A stretch of 6,253 nucleotides of DNA from Ulvibacterium sp039819225 (GCA_039819225.1 JBCBSN010000258.1:1-6253); one strand, 5' to 3'. Numbered from the stretch's first letter, positions 1 to 6,123 are shown. The notes: generated from the sequence alone by a model not told the origin. A program made the numbers and translations.

Positions 1-24
1 GATGAACGGGGCAGTTTTTTATCA

Positions 25-32
25 TATCTTTA
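25..32 (+). promoter_or_regulatory. Possible -7 promoter element of the sigma/anti-sigma operon
   Basis: The octamer TATCTTTA matches the Bacteroidota housekeeping -7 consensus TAnnTTTG at all but the last position and lies 19 nt before the sigma-factor ATG, so transcription would begin about 13 nt upstream of the gene. The region where a -33 element belongs falls at the very edge of the window and shows no clear TTG. A GAAC at 4-7 recalls the -35 element of ECF-dependent, autoregulated promoters, but I see no convincing partner -10. Weak call based on one imperfect element. Confidence 0.2.
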
Positions 33-51
33 ACACCCAGGATTTTTACGA

Positions 52-609
52 ATGGATGATTCCTTGCTGATAAAAAGAATCCTTAATCGGGACAAAAGGG
101 CCTTATATCAACTGTACGATAAATACTCCGGGGCGTTGTTCGGTGTAATTGTGCGGATGTGCAGAAACGAGGCCCTGGCAGAAGATTTGTTGCAGGAGAC
201 CTTTGTCCGGATCTGGAAAAACATGGACAGCTATGACGGCACCAAAGGACGATTTTATACCTGGGCCTACCGTATAGCCAAGAATATCACTCTGAACGCG
301 CTCCGTAAAAAGGATCCGCTCATCCAAACGGAAGATTTAAGTGTATATAGTACAGTAAGCCAGACCGAAACGTACACAGACTATACCGAACTTAATGGGG
401 CTTTGAGGAAATTACAACCTCACCATCAAGAAGCCTTGTCCCTGGTGTACTTTAAGGGTTATACCCATAGGGAGGCCCATGAGGAAATGGGCGTACCCTT
501 AGGCACCTTTAAATCGTACGTAAGGCAAGCCCTAAAAGAGCTTAGGCAAACCTATGGACATGGACATATTTTGTTATGCCTCTGGGCAGAATTGATTTCA
601 TATGGATAG
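52..609 (+). CDS. ECF-type RNA polymerase sigma factor (sigma-70 family)
   Basis: A 185-residue cytoplasmic sigma factor that would direct RNA polymerase to a small regulon and be held inactive by the membrane protein encoded next. Region 2 spans about residues 18-88, with the AEDLLQETFVRIWKN helix (43-57) followed by the FYTWAYRIAKN segment (68-78) involved in -10 recognition and melting. Region 4 spans about 116-165, with the helix-turn-helix around GYTHREAHEEMGVPLGTFKS. Region 3 is absent, as expected for ECF factors. The ATG is preceded by AGGA at 39-42 and by an in-frame stop at 31-33, which supports this start. Its stop lies inside the next gene (8-nt overlap), the usual sigma/anti-sigma coupling. 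Two oddities: region 4 has GTFKSYVRQAL where GT(V)KSRxxRAL is common, and about 16 residues after it form a hydrophobic tail (ILLCLWAELI). The target regulon cannot be read from the sequence. Confidence 0.93.
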   Translation: MDDSLLIKRILNRDKRALYQLYDKYSGALFGVIVRMCRNEALAEDLLQETFVRIWKNMDSYDGTKGRFYTWAYRIAKNITLNALRKKDPLIQTEDLSVYSTVSQTETYTDYTELNGALRKLQPHHQEALSLVYFKGYTHREAHEEMGVPLGTFKSYVRQALKELRQTYGHGHILLCLWAELISYG

Positions 610-1354
610 GAAAAAGATACTCGAAGAAGGGTTTTTGGAGAAGTATCTGTTGGGCGAACTGACAGTTTCCGAAAGGCAGGCCATTGAAACCATGCTACAT
701 GAAGATGCAGAGTTAAAAAAACGGCTTCAAAGCATGGAGGCCGATTTTGAACGTATAGCCTTTGAGAACGCCATTTCTCCGGACGCACGGGTAAAGGAAT
801 CCTTAAAAGCCCGTATCGAAGATGAAAAATCCAAGCCTGCTTTCACGTGGCCCTTGTTTGTGGCGGCAAGTTTGGCCCTATTATTTCTATGCACTACTTT
901 TTGGCTGTATACCCAATGGCAGAACACCCAAAAAGACCTTGATGCTCTAGTGCCCGTAACCACCGATCTGGAGGAGCGCCTTAATCTTCTTGAACAGAAA
1001 AGCGAAGTTTCGGAGTCCAAGTTAAATTTGGTCACAGGTACCCATACCCTTCCTTTTTTGCTACAGGGAAATTCCAAACTCCCGAACGCCCGTGCCGTGG
1101 CCTTTGTTAACCATAACGAAAGGATAGTCATGGTTAATGCCAAAGGACTACCGGAATTGCCGGAAGACCAGACCTACCAGATGTGGAGCGATGTTGAGGG
1201 TGAGATGATCAATATGGGATTGCTTTCCCCGAAAGCGGAATTGGTATCCTTAAAATATATAGATAAGGCGGAATCATTGAATATCACCATTGAACCGGCA
1301 GGGGGCAACGATCATCCTACCGTTGAAAAGCTCATTTCCAATGTAATCCTTTAA
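602..1354 (+). CDS. Membrane-bound anti-sigma factor, RskA/anti-sigma-K type
   Basis: A 250-residue single-pass membrane protein expected to sequester the upstream sigma factor. The N-terminal cytoplasmic part (about 1-78) has the LLGELTVSERQAIETML signature (16-32) of the anti-sigma-K group. It lacks the HxxxCxxC zinc motif of ZAS-type anti-sigma factors. One transmembrane helix covers roughly 83-104. A heptad-like charged stretch (about 104-142) could be a short periplasmic coiled coil. The C-terminal RskA domain (about 145-250) shows GLPELPEDQTYQMW (182-195), the MGLL segment and LNITIEPAGGNDHPT (226-240), the family hallmark. In RskA systems, regulated proteolysis releases the sigma factor; whether that happens here, and the stimulus, are inferences. 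The ATG at 602 lies within the sigma gene (ATGGATAG overlap), implying translational coupling and roughly balanced synthesis. The 3' end overlaps the convergent rimO gene by 4 nt. Confidence 0.92.
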   Translation: MDRKKILEEGFLEKYLLGELTVSERQAIETMLHEDAELKKRLQSMEADFERIAFENAISPDARVKESLKARIEDEKSKPAFTWPLFVAASLALLFLCTTFWLYTQWQNTQKDLDALVPVTTDLEERLNLLEQKSEVSESKLNLVTGTHTLPFLLQGNSKLPNARAVAFVNHNERIVMVNAKGLPELPEDQTYQMWSDVEGEMINMGLLSPKAELVSLKYIDKAESLNITIEPAGGNDHPTVEKLISNVIL

Positions 1355-2652
1355 ACGGGCTCCCCATACAGATCAAAATCGGCTGCATCGGTAATTTTTA
1401 CTTGAGTGAAGTCGCCAACTTTCACGTAATGCTTTCTAGCATCGACAAGGACTTCATTATCTACGTCCGGGGAATCATATTCCGTACGACCCACAAAATA
1501 ATTTCCTTCCTTGCGATCAATAAGACAGGGGAAAGTCTTCCCTATTTTACCTTGGTTCAATTCCCATGAAATCTGGGATTGGATTTCCATAATGACATTA
1601 GCCCTTTGTTGTTTTACGGTTTCCGGCACATCGTCCTCCAACGAATACGCATGGGTATTCTCTTCATGGCTATAGGTAAAACAGCCCAGGCGTTCAAATC
1701 GCATTTCCCTTACCCAATCCCTTAGAATCTGGAAATCCGCTTCGGTTTCCCCGGGATAACCCACGATCAAGGTAGTGCGGATAGCCATTTCCGGGACGGC
1801 CAATCTGAAATCCTCCAACAATTTTGTGGTCTTTGCCTTTGTAGTTCCCCGGCGCATACTTTTTAGAATAGTATCGGAGATGTGTTGTAAGGGAATATCA
1901 ATATAGTTACAGATTTTGGGTTCGTTTCGCATCACTTCCAGGACATCCATGGGAAACCCCGATGGAAAGGCATAGTGGAGTCTTATCCATGCTATACCCT
2001 CTACCATCGCCAGGTTTTGGAGCAACTCCGCAAGATTGCGTTTTTTATAAAGGTCAAGACCATAATAGGTAAGATCCTGGGCGATTAAAATTAATTCCTT
2101 TACTCCCTTAGCGGCCAGCTTTTCCGCCTCCGTCACAAGTGTCTCAATAGGTTTACTCTTGTGTTTGCCTCGCATTAAGGGGATGGCACAAAAGGAGCAT
2201 GGTCGATCGCAGCCCTCGGCTATCTTTAGGTACGCATAGTTTTTGGGGGTGGTCGTTAGGCGTTCCCCAATAAGTTCATGCTTATAATCCGCACCCAAGG
2301 CCTTTAGAAGGTTGGGCAAATCACTGGTCCCAAAATAAGCATCTACATCTGGTATCTCCTGCTGTAGGTCCGGTTTATACCTTTCACTTAAGCATCCGGT
2401 GACAAAGACTTTGTCCACTTGGCCCATCTCCTTTTTTCGGACATATTCCAAAATGGTATTAACACTCTCCTCTTTGGCGTTTGCAATAAACCCACAAGTG
2501 TTTATGACCACCACATTTCCTTGTTTCTCATGGACCACATCCTTGTCATTCGCCCGTAATTGCCCCATGAGTACCTCGGAATCGTACACATTCTTGGAAC
2601 AGCCCAGGGTAACCACATTAATTCGGTTCTTTTTAATGGATTTTGTGCGCAT
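1351..2652 (-). CDS. rimO: Ribosomal protein S12 methylthiotransferase RimO
   Basis: A 433-residue radical-SAM enzyme that adds a methylthio group to the beta-carbon of a conserved aspartate of ribosomal protein S12, using two [4Fe-4S] clusters and S-adenosylmethionine. Domains in order: an N-terminal methylthiotransferase domain with cluster ligands C18 (TLGCSKN), C53 (NTCGF) and C87 (TGCLSERY); a radical-SAM core with CxxxCxxC at C148, C152 and C155 (GCDRPCSFC); and a C-terminal TRAM domain from about 368. The opening LGCSKNxxDSE and the CDRPCxFC context favour RimO over the tRNA enzymes MiaB and MtaB. The length is typical and all six cluster cysteines are present. The ATG at 2652 gives the MRTKSIKKN start that fits flavobacterial homologues. 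It is the last gene of the minus-strand run, 48 nt after the CBS gene, and shares its stop-codon bases with the convergent anti-sigma gene. Confidence 0.97.
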   Translation of the reverse strand: MRTKSIKKNRINVVTLGCSKNVYDSEVLMGQLRANDKDVVHEKQGNVVVINTCGFIANAKEESVNTILEYVRKKEMGQVDKVFVTGCLSERYKPDLQQEIPDVDAYFGTSDLPNLLKALGADYKHELIGERLTTTPKNYAYLKIAEGCDRPCSFCAIPLMRGKHKSKPIETLVTEAEKLAAKGVKELILIAQDLTYYGLDLYKKRNLAELLQNLAMVEGIAWIRLHYAFPSGFPMDVLEVMRNEPKICNYIDIPLQHISDTILKSMRRGTTKAKTTKLLEDFRLAVPEMAIRTTLIVGYPGETEADFQILRDWVREMRFERLGCFTYSHEENTHAYSLEDDVPETVKQQRANVIMEIQSQISWELNQGKIGKTFPCLIDRKEGNYFVGRTEYDSPDVDNEVLVDARKHYVKVGDFTQVKITDAADFDLYGEPV

Positions 2653-2679
2653 AAGATGAGTAACGTATAATGTATGTAT

Positions 2680-2706
2680 AGGTTTAAAATCGATTGAGGT
2701 TTAAAA
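2680..2706. repeat. 10-bp direct repeat AGGTTTAAAA at the CBS gene 3' end
   Basis: Two perfect copies of AGGTTTAAAA lie at 2680-2689 and 2697-2706. The second covers the stop codon of the CBS gene and the first lies in the 48-nt gap before rimO. The 17-bp period could bring two protein-binding sites near the same face of the helix, but short A/T-rich repeats also occur by chance. No hairpin with a T-tract, and so no convincing terminator, is visible between the CBS gene and rimO. Confidence 0.4.
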
Positions 2707-3102
2707 AAGAAGATTGTCCAAGATAAGGTCATTAAGGGATACCATACCTATATACTCCCCATTTTCCTGTACCGGAGCGGACCGCAGCCCCACCTTCATC
2801 AACAGACTGGCTACGTAGCGGACTTCCATGTTGGCCGGCACACTAATGACTGGCTTGGTCATGATCTCAAAAACGTTTACTTCCTCCGAAGTTTTATCTG
2901 GAATGATAACACTATTGATAAAATCGTGGATCACCACGATACCATAGGCATCCTGGGGGTGTCTTTTTTTTACGATCAAAGACTCCACTTTTTCTTTGCG
3001 CATTACATCAACGGCCTCTTTTGCGGTGGCCATACCGTCTATAAAAACGACCTTTTTGGTCATGACGTCCTTGGCCCCTTGAAACTTTCTTTTTGTATCC
3101 AT
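2701..3102 (-). CDS. Stand-alone protein with two CBS domains
   Basis: A 133-residue soluble protein made almost entirely of a tandem CBS (Bateman) pair: CBS1 about 12-66 and CBS2 about 78-130. Each opens with a DVMTK/EIMTKP motif (12-16 and 79-84). The second carries the SxxD ribose-contact motif (S122, D125, in GMVSLNDLI); the first has V57 and D60 at that place, so CBS2 is the likelier nucleotide site. Bateman pairs commonly bind AMP, ATP or related ligands and pass the signal to an enzyme or transporter. No fused effector domain, DNA-binding motif or membrane segment is visible, so the partner must be another protein. The neighbouring DUF1538 membrane proteins and the PII-like protein are the obvious candidates. 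It lies 71 nt downstream of the PII-like gene, with a hairpin in the gap. The CBS assignment is firm; the role in transporter control is inferred from position. Confidence 0.88.
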   Translation of the reverse strand: MDTKRKFQGAKDVMTKKVVFIDGMATAKEAVDVMRKEKVESLIVKKRHPQDAYGIVVIHDFINSVIIPDKTSEEVNVFEIMTKPVISVPANMEVRYVASLLMKVGLRSAPVQENGEYIGMVSLNDLILDNLLF

Positions 3103-3125
3103 ATTCGCTGTTATTTGTATTCTCT

Positions 3126-3165
3126 ATTCCATTCAATGAAGTGGTTCATTGGATTTACATTCCAT
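3126..3165. repeat. Direct repeat ATTCCAT flanking the intergenic hairpin
   Basis: Perfect 7-bp copies of ATTCCAT at 3126-3132 and 3159-3165 lie either side of the hairpin at 3134-3151, 33 bp apart start to start (about three helical turns). The arrangement could be a pair of operator half-sites, but short motifs like this may be coincidental. Confidence 0.3.
3134..3151 (-). other. Hairpin between the PII-like and CBS genes
   Basis: A perfect 7-bp inverted repeat, CAATGAA (3134-3140) with TTCATTG (3145-3151), closes on a 4-nt loop in the 71-nt gap between the PII-like stop and the CBS start. In the transcribed (minus) direction no run of T follows, so it does not look like an intrinsic terminator. 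It could be an mRNA processing or stability element that sets different levels for the upstream three genes and the CBS gene, or a palindromic operator. The sequence shows the structure; its function is unknown. Confidence 0.4.
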
Positions 3166-3173
3166 CAACATTC

Positions 3174-3521
3174 TCATAAATAATTGTCCCTAGCTTGTTT
3201 CTTGAACTTTTTCATTTGACTTTCCAGACCGGCGATGTGCTCAATGGGCAAAACAAAGGCAATACCTGTTCCAGGTTCATCAAACTTGCCTGCCGTTTTG
3301 ATAACGTTCAGCAGATTCTCTACCACATGCTCCTCGACCAAAAAAACCAAAATATCGGTTCTATCCTCGATGCTAAGGCCAAAAAAGGATTTGGCCTCAT
3401 GGATCCCGGTACCTCTTGCAGGGATAATGGTAGCCCCGGTGGCCCCTGCCTCCTTCATAGCATCCACAACATCATCACAGATGTTGGGCTTTACAAAGGC
3501 CATAATTAATTTAAACTGCAT
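3174..3521 (-). CDS. PII-like signalling protein with a non-canonical T-loop
   Basis: A 115-residue protein of the GlnB/PII superfamily, normally a small trimer that binds effectors and docks on a transporter or enzyme. It keeps the fold markers: a first strand ending in K11-P12 (FVKPN), GATGATIIPARGTG around 26-39 and a B-loop-like AGKFDEPGTGIAFV (77-90). By eye, the stretch between G39 and I57 is about six residues shorter than in E. coli GlnB, and Tyr51, the uridylylation site, is gone. The positions of Lys90, Arg101 and Arg103, which contact nucleotide phosphates in GlnB, appear to be Gly/Ile, Gly and Glu, and Gln39 has no counterpart. Classical ATP/2-oxoglutarate sensing therefore looks unlikely. 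A basic tail (KKFKKQ, about 104-109) follows. The start ATG lies 11 nt inside the end of the DUF1538-A gene, so the two are translationally coupled and the membrane protein is the probable target. It is unlikely to be a general nitrogen regulator. Confidence 0.85.
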   Translation of the reverse strand: MQFKLIMAFVKPNICDDVVDAMKEAGATGATIIPARGTGIHEAKSFFGLSIEDRTDILVFLVEEHVVENLLNVIKTAGKFDEPGTGIAFVLPIEHIAGLESQMKKFKKQARDNYL

Positions 3522-4308
3522 CTTTCTCTATTTTTAATTTAAATACTCTTGTTTTAAGTGCCATAAACTGGGCATAGCCCAACACCGTTATAATGGGGAA
3601 TAGGCTGGCAAAGGCGATAAGGCCAAAACCATCTATTGCCGGGTTTCTTCCAGGAACGGCATTGGAAAGCCCCAATCCCAGGGCGGCTACCAAGGGCACT
3701 GTAACCGTGGAAGTGGTGACCCCTCCGGAATCATAGGCTATGGCAATAAGCTTTTTTGGGGCAAAAATAGTCTGCACGATTACTACTAGATACCCTGCCA
3801 TAATGTACACGAACAGTGGCGTTCCGGTAACGATTCTAAAGGTTCCAAGGGCCAGGGCAAAAGCCACCCCAACGGCCACCGTAATTCTGAGGCCCCATGC
3901 GCTGATGGTACCGGCCGAAACCTCACCCGCTTTTATGGCCACGGCAATCAGGGAAGGTTCGGCAATTGTGGTAGAAAACCCGATTAGGGCGGCAAAAATA
4001 TAGATCCAATAATAGGAAGTCCAATCGGTCAACACATTCCCACTAGCTTCTATAAATGAAGGGTCGGACAACTGAGTGGCCATAATCTTTCCTATAGGAA
4101 ATAGTGCCTTTTCCAACCCCATGAGAAAAAGGGCCAAGCCAAAGACTACATAAACTCCTCCCAATAGCACCTTTTTTAAATGGGGAATAGGTTGTTTTAA
4201 GATGACCAACTGGAAAAATATGATCAACACCAAAATAGGCAGTACATCCCTAAAGGTATAAACGAGTATCCAGAAGAAGTCTATTACAAAATCGTACATA
4301 CGGTCCAT
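3511..4308 (-). CDS. DUF1538 multi-pass membrane protein (copy A)
   Basis: A 265-residue integral membrane protein of the DUF1538 family, whose substrate and mechanism I do not know. About seven or eight hydrophobic stretches can be seen, including 22-38, 48-66, 100-125, 140-160, 165-183, 200-215 and 227-250. Conserved features are GLEKALFPIG (64-73), STTIAEPSLIAVA (112-124), the AYDSGGVTTSTVTVP segment (191-205) and IDGFGLIAFASL (225-236). The 113-124 and 200-211 segments resemble each other, suggesting an internal duplication as in inverted-repeat transporters. It is paralogous to the gene just upstream, from which it is separated by 6 nt, and its last 11 nt overlap the PII-like gene. The two DUF1538 proteins probably form a heteromeric transporter or channel. 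Compared with copy B it has an extra charged C-terminal tail (KTRVFKLKIEKDAV). The first ATG at 4308 is used; a second at 4299 (MYDF) is also possible. Confidence 0.85.
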   Translation of the reverse strand: MDRMYDFVIDFFWILVYTFRDVLPILVLIIFFQLVILKQPIPHLKKVLLGGVYVVFGLALFLMGLEKALFPIGKIMATQLSDPSFIEASGNVLTDWTSYYWIYIFAALIGFSTTIAEPSLIAVAIKAGEVSAGTISAWGLRITVAVGVAFALALGTFRIVTGTPLFVYIMAGYLVVIVQTIFAPKKLIAIAYDSGGVTTSTVTVPLVAALGLGLSNAVPGRNPAIDGFGLIAFASLFPIITVLGYAQFMALKTRVFKLKIEKDAV

Positions 4309-4314
4309 ACAAAG

Positions 4315-5058
4315 TTAAAACCAGAACAACCCGTAGGCCATTACAAAAACCATGGGCAACAAAGAGGCAAAAGCAATTAGTCCAAAACCATCCAACAAAG
4401 GACTACGTCCCTTGATAACCGTGGCCAGTCCAACGCCCAAAGCCGTTACCAAAGGTACGGTAATGGTGGACGTGGTGACCCCACCCGCATCGTAGGCCAA
4501 TCCTATAATCTCCTTAGGGGCAATACTTGTCATTAACATTACCAGCACATAACCTCCTATGATAAGGTAATACAAGGGCCATCCCTTAAGGATACGGAGC
4601 ACACCTATAACAATGGCGAGACCTACGGAAAAGGCTACTGCCAAACGCAAGCCCAAAGCATAGCCCTTCATGGTCTTATGGTCATTAGATATTAGCCCGG
4701 CATCCGAGGATATGACCGAGGCCTCCTTTGCGACGGCTATAAGCGCAGGTTCTGCCACCGTGGTGGAAAATCCCAGGGCAAAGGAAAAAATCATCAACCA
4801 TAGTAGGCTCCCCTTTTTGGCCAGTGCATAGGCCATGGCCTCCCCTATGGGAAACAAGCCTATTTCCAGGCCTTCGATAAAAAGCATAAGACCTATAATA
4901 ACGAAAAGTATCCCAACAATGACCTCTCCAATTTGAGGAAAGGGCTGTTGAATGACCACGATCTGGAAAAAAACGACCACCACGATAATCGGGACTAAAT
5001 CCGTCACCGCAGCCCATAATTTCTTGGATACATCAAGGATATATGCCCTATATTTCAT
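4315..5058 (-). CDS. DUF1538 multi-pass membrane protein (copy B)
   Basis: A 247-residue integral membrane protein paralogous to the downstream copy A. Shared blocks appear in the same order: FFQIVVIQQPFP (30-41), GLEIGLFPIGEAMA (63-76), FSTTVAEPALIAVA (97-110), AYDAGGVTTSTITVPLVTALG (188-208) and LDGFGLIAFASLLP (222-235). The internal motif pair TTVAEPALIAVA (99-110) and STITVPLVTALG (197-208) repeats here too. Between them is a polar loop (about 112-131, SVISSDAGLISNDHKTM) longer than in copy A, so it could be a docking loop. The Thr/Ser/Gly-rich segments broken by proline look like discontinuous helices of a transport site, but this is inference and no substrate can be named. The start ATG at 5058 is preceded by AAGG about 4 nt upstream. 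It is the first gene of the four-gene module, 87 nt after ftsY, and that gap may hold a promoter although no clear consensus is visible. Confidence 0.85.
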   Translation of the reverse strand: MKYRAYILDVSKKLWAAVTDLVPIIVVVVFFQIVVIQQPFPQIGEVIVGILFVIIGLMLFIEGLEIGLFPIGEAMAYALAKKGSLLWLMIFSFALGFSTTVAEPALIAVAKEASVISSDAGLISNDHKTMKGYALGLRLAVAFSVGLAIVIGVLRILKGWPLYYLIIGGYVLVMLMTSIAPKEIIGLAYDAGGVTTSTITVPLVTALGVGLATVIKGRSPLLDGFGLIAFASLLPMVFVMAYGLFWF

Positions 5059-5145
5059 CTACCCTTACTTTATGTACCATCCCAAAAACCTGAAGTTAGC
5101 CAAAAAGACCGTTTCGAAATAGTCCCCTACCGACCGAAGTTAATT

Positions 5146-6102
5146 TTACATCTTAAAAAAGGAATCTACAAACTCATATTTGTTAAAGACCTGCAGATCC
5201 TCAATCCCTTCCCCTACGCCAATGTACTTTACAGGGATTTGAAATTGGTCCGAAATCCCGATGACCACACCTCCCTTGGCGGTTCCGTCCAATTTGGTGA
5301 CGGCCAAGGCATTTACCTCCGTAGCTTTGGTAAACTGTTTGGCCTGTTCAAAGGCATTTTGCCCAGTTGAGCCATCAAGAACCAACAAGACTTCATGCGG
5401 CGTATCCGCTACTACCTTCTGCATGACCTTTTTAACCTTGGTCAATTCGTTCATGAGATTAACCTTGTTGTGCAAGCGTCCGGCCGTATCCACGATTACC
5501 ACATCGGCATCTTGGGAAACAGCGGAGCTTAAGGTGTCAAAGGCCACCGAGGCGGGATCGCTTCCCATTTTCTGTTTTACAATGGGCACCTCCACACGAT
5601 CGGCCCAAACCTGTAGTTGGTCTATTGCCGCGGCACGGAAGGTATCCGCAGCTCCCAATACCACTTTCAATCCCTGCTTTTTAAACTGATAGGCCAATTT
5701 TCCAATCGTAGTGGTCTTCCCCACGCCATTGACCCCGACAACCATGACCACGTACGGTTTTTTATCCCTTGGTACGGTGTATTCCGTCTCTTCCCCTGTA
5801 TTGGTCTCCGATAAGAGCCCTGCAATCTCTTCCCTGAGAATGGTATTCAATTCTTCAGTGCCCATATACTTGTCCTTGGCCACTCGGTGCTCAATACGCT
5901 CAATTACCTTTAGTGTAGTGTTTACCCCAACATCCGAAGTAACCAGAACCTCTTCCAGATTATCCAACACATCATCATCGACCTTTGATTTCCCCGCAAC
6001 GGCCTTGCTCAATTTTGTGAAAAAGCTGGTCTTGGATTTTTCCAGGCCCTTGTCCAGGGTCTCTTTCTTCTTGGTGGAAAATATGTTTTTGAACAAACTC
6101 AT
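5146..6102 (-). CDS. ftsY: Signal recognition particle receptor FtsY
   Basis: A 318-residue SRP GTPase that receives ribosome-nascent-chain/SRP complexes at the inner membrane and hands them to the Sec translocon. It has a short basic, amphipathic N-terminus (MSLFKNIFSTKKK), an SRP54-type N domain (about 20-100) and a G domain with GVNGVGKTT (123-131, P-loop), DTFRAAA (153-159), DTAGR (205-209), TKLDG (269-273) and the closing GVGEGIEDL (295-303). The long acidic A domain of E. coli FtsY is missing, as is usual in this phylum. I start at the ATG at 6102. The open frame extends 8 codons further to a TTG at 6126, but MSLFKNIF is the expected flavobacterial start, and the TTG falls within the -7 promoter element. 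All GTPase motifs are intact. It is followed by an 87-nt gap before the DUF1538 genes. Confidence 0.97.
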   Translation of the reverse strand: MSLFKNIFSTKKKETLDKGLEKSKTSFFTKLSKAVAGKSKVDDDVLDNLEEVLVTSDVGVNTTLKVIERIEHRVAKDKYMGTEELNTILREEIAGLLSETNTGEETEYTVPRDKKPYVVMVVGVNGVGKTTTIGKLAYQFKKQGLKVVLGAADTFRAAAIDQLQVWADRVEVPIVKQKMGSDPASVAFDTLSSAVSQDADVVIVDTAGRLHNKVNLMNELTKVKKVMQKVVADTPHEVLLVLDGSTGQNAFEQAKQFTKATEVNALAVTKLDGTAKGGVVIGISDQFQIPVKYIGVGEGIEDLQVFNKYEFVDSFFKM

Positions 6103-6123
6103 CTTCAAATTGCTAGTGAAATC

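Noticed and set aside
2..70. Open frame running in from the left edge (a 22-codon stretch ending in TGA at 68-70), and another ending in TAA at 31-33, as the tail of an upstream gene
   Set aside because: Both are too short to recognise and neither shows a family feature. The first would overlap the sigma gene start.
727..1143. 138-codon minus-strand open frame
   Set aside because: It is antisense to the well-supported anti-sigma gene and has no coherent domain or motif.
1351..2652. MiaB or MtaB (tRNA methylthiotransferase) as the identity of the radical-SAM gene
   Set aside because: The LGCSKNxxDSE opening, the GCDRPCSFC context and the S12-type TRAM tail fit RimO better.
5112..5119. Palindrome TTTCGAAA and repeated GAAGTTA (5092-5098, 5136-5142) in the ftsY/DUF1538-B gap, as an operator or terminator
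   Set aside because: The palindrome is short and has no loop or T-tract, and the 7-bp repeat is within chance. No clear -7 or -33 pair could be found for the DUF1538-B gene either.
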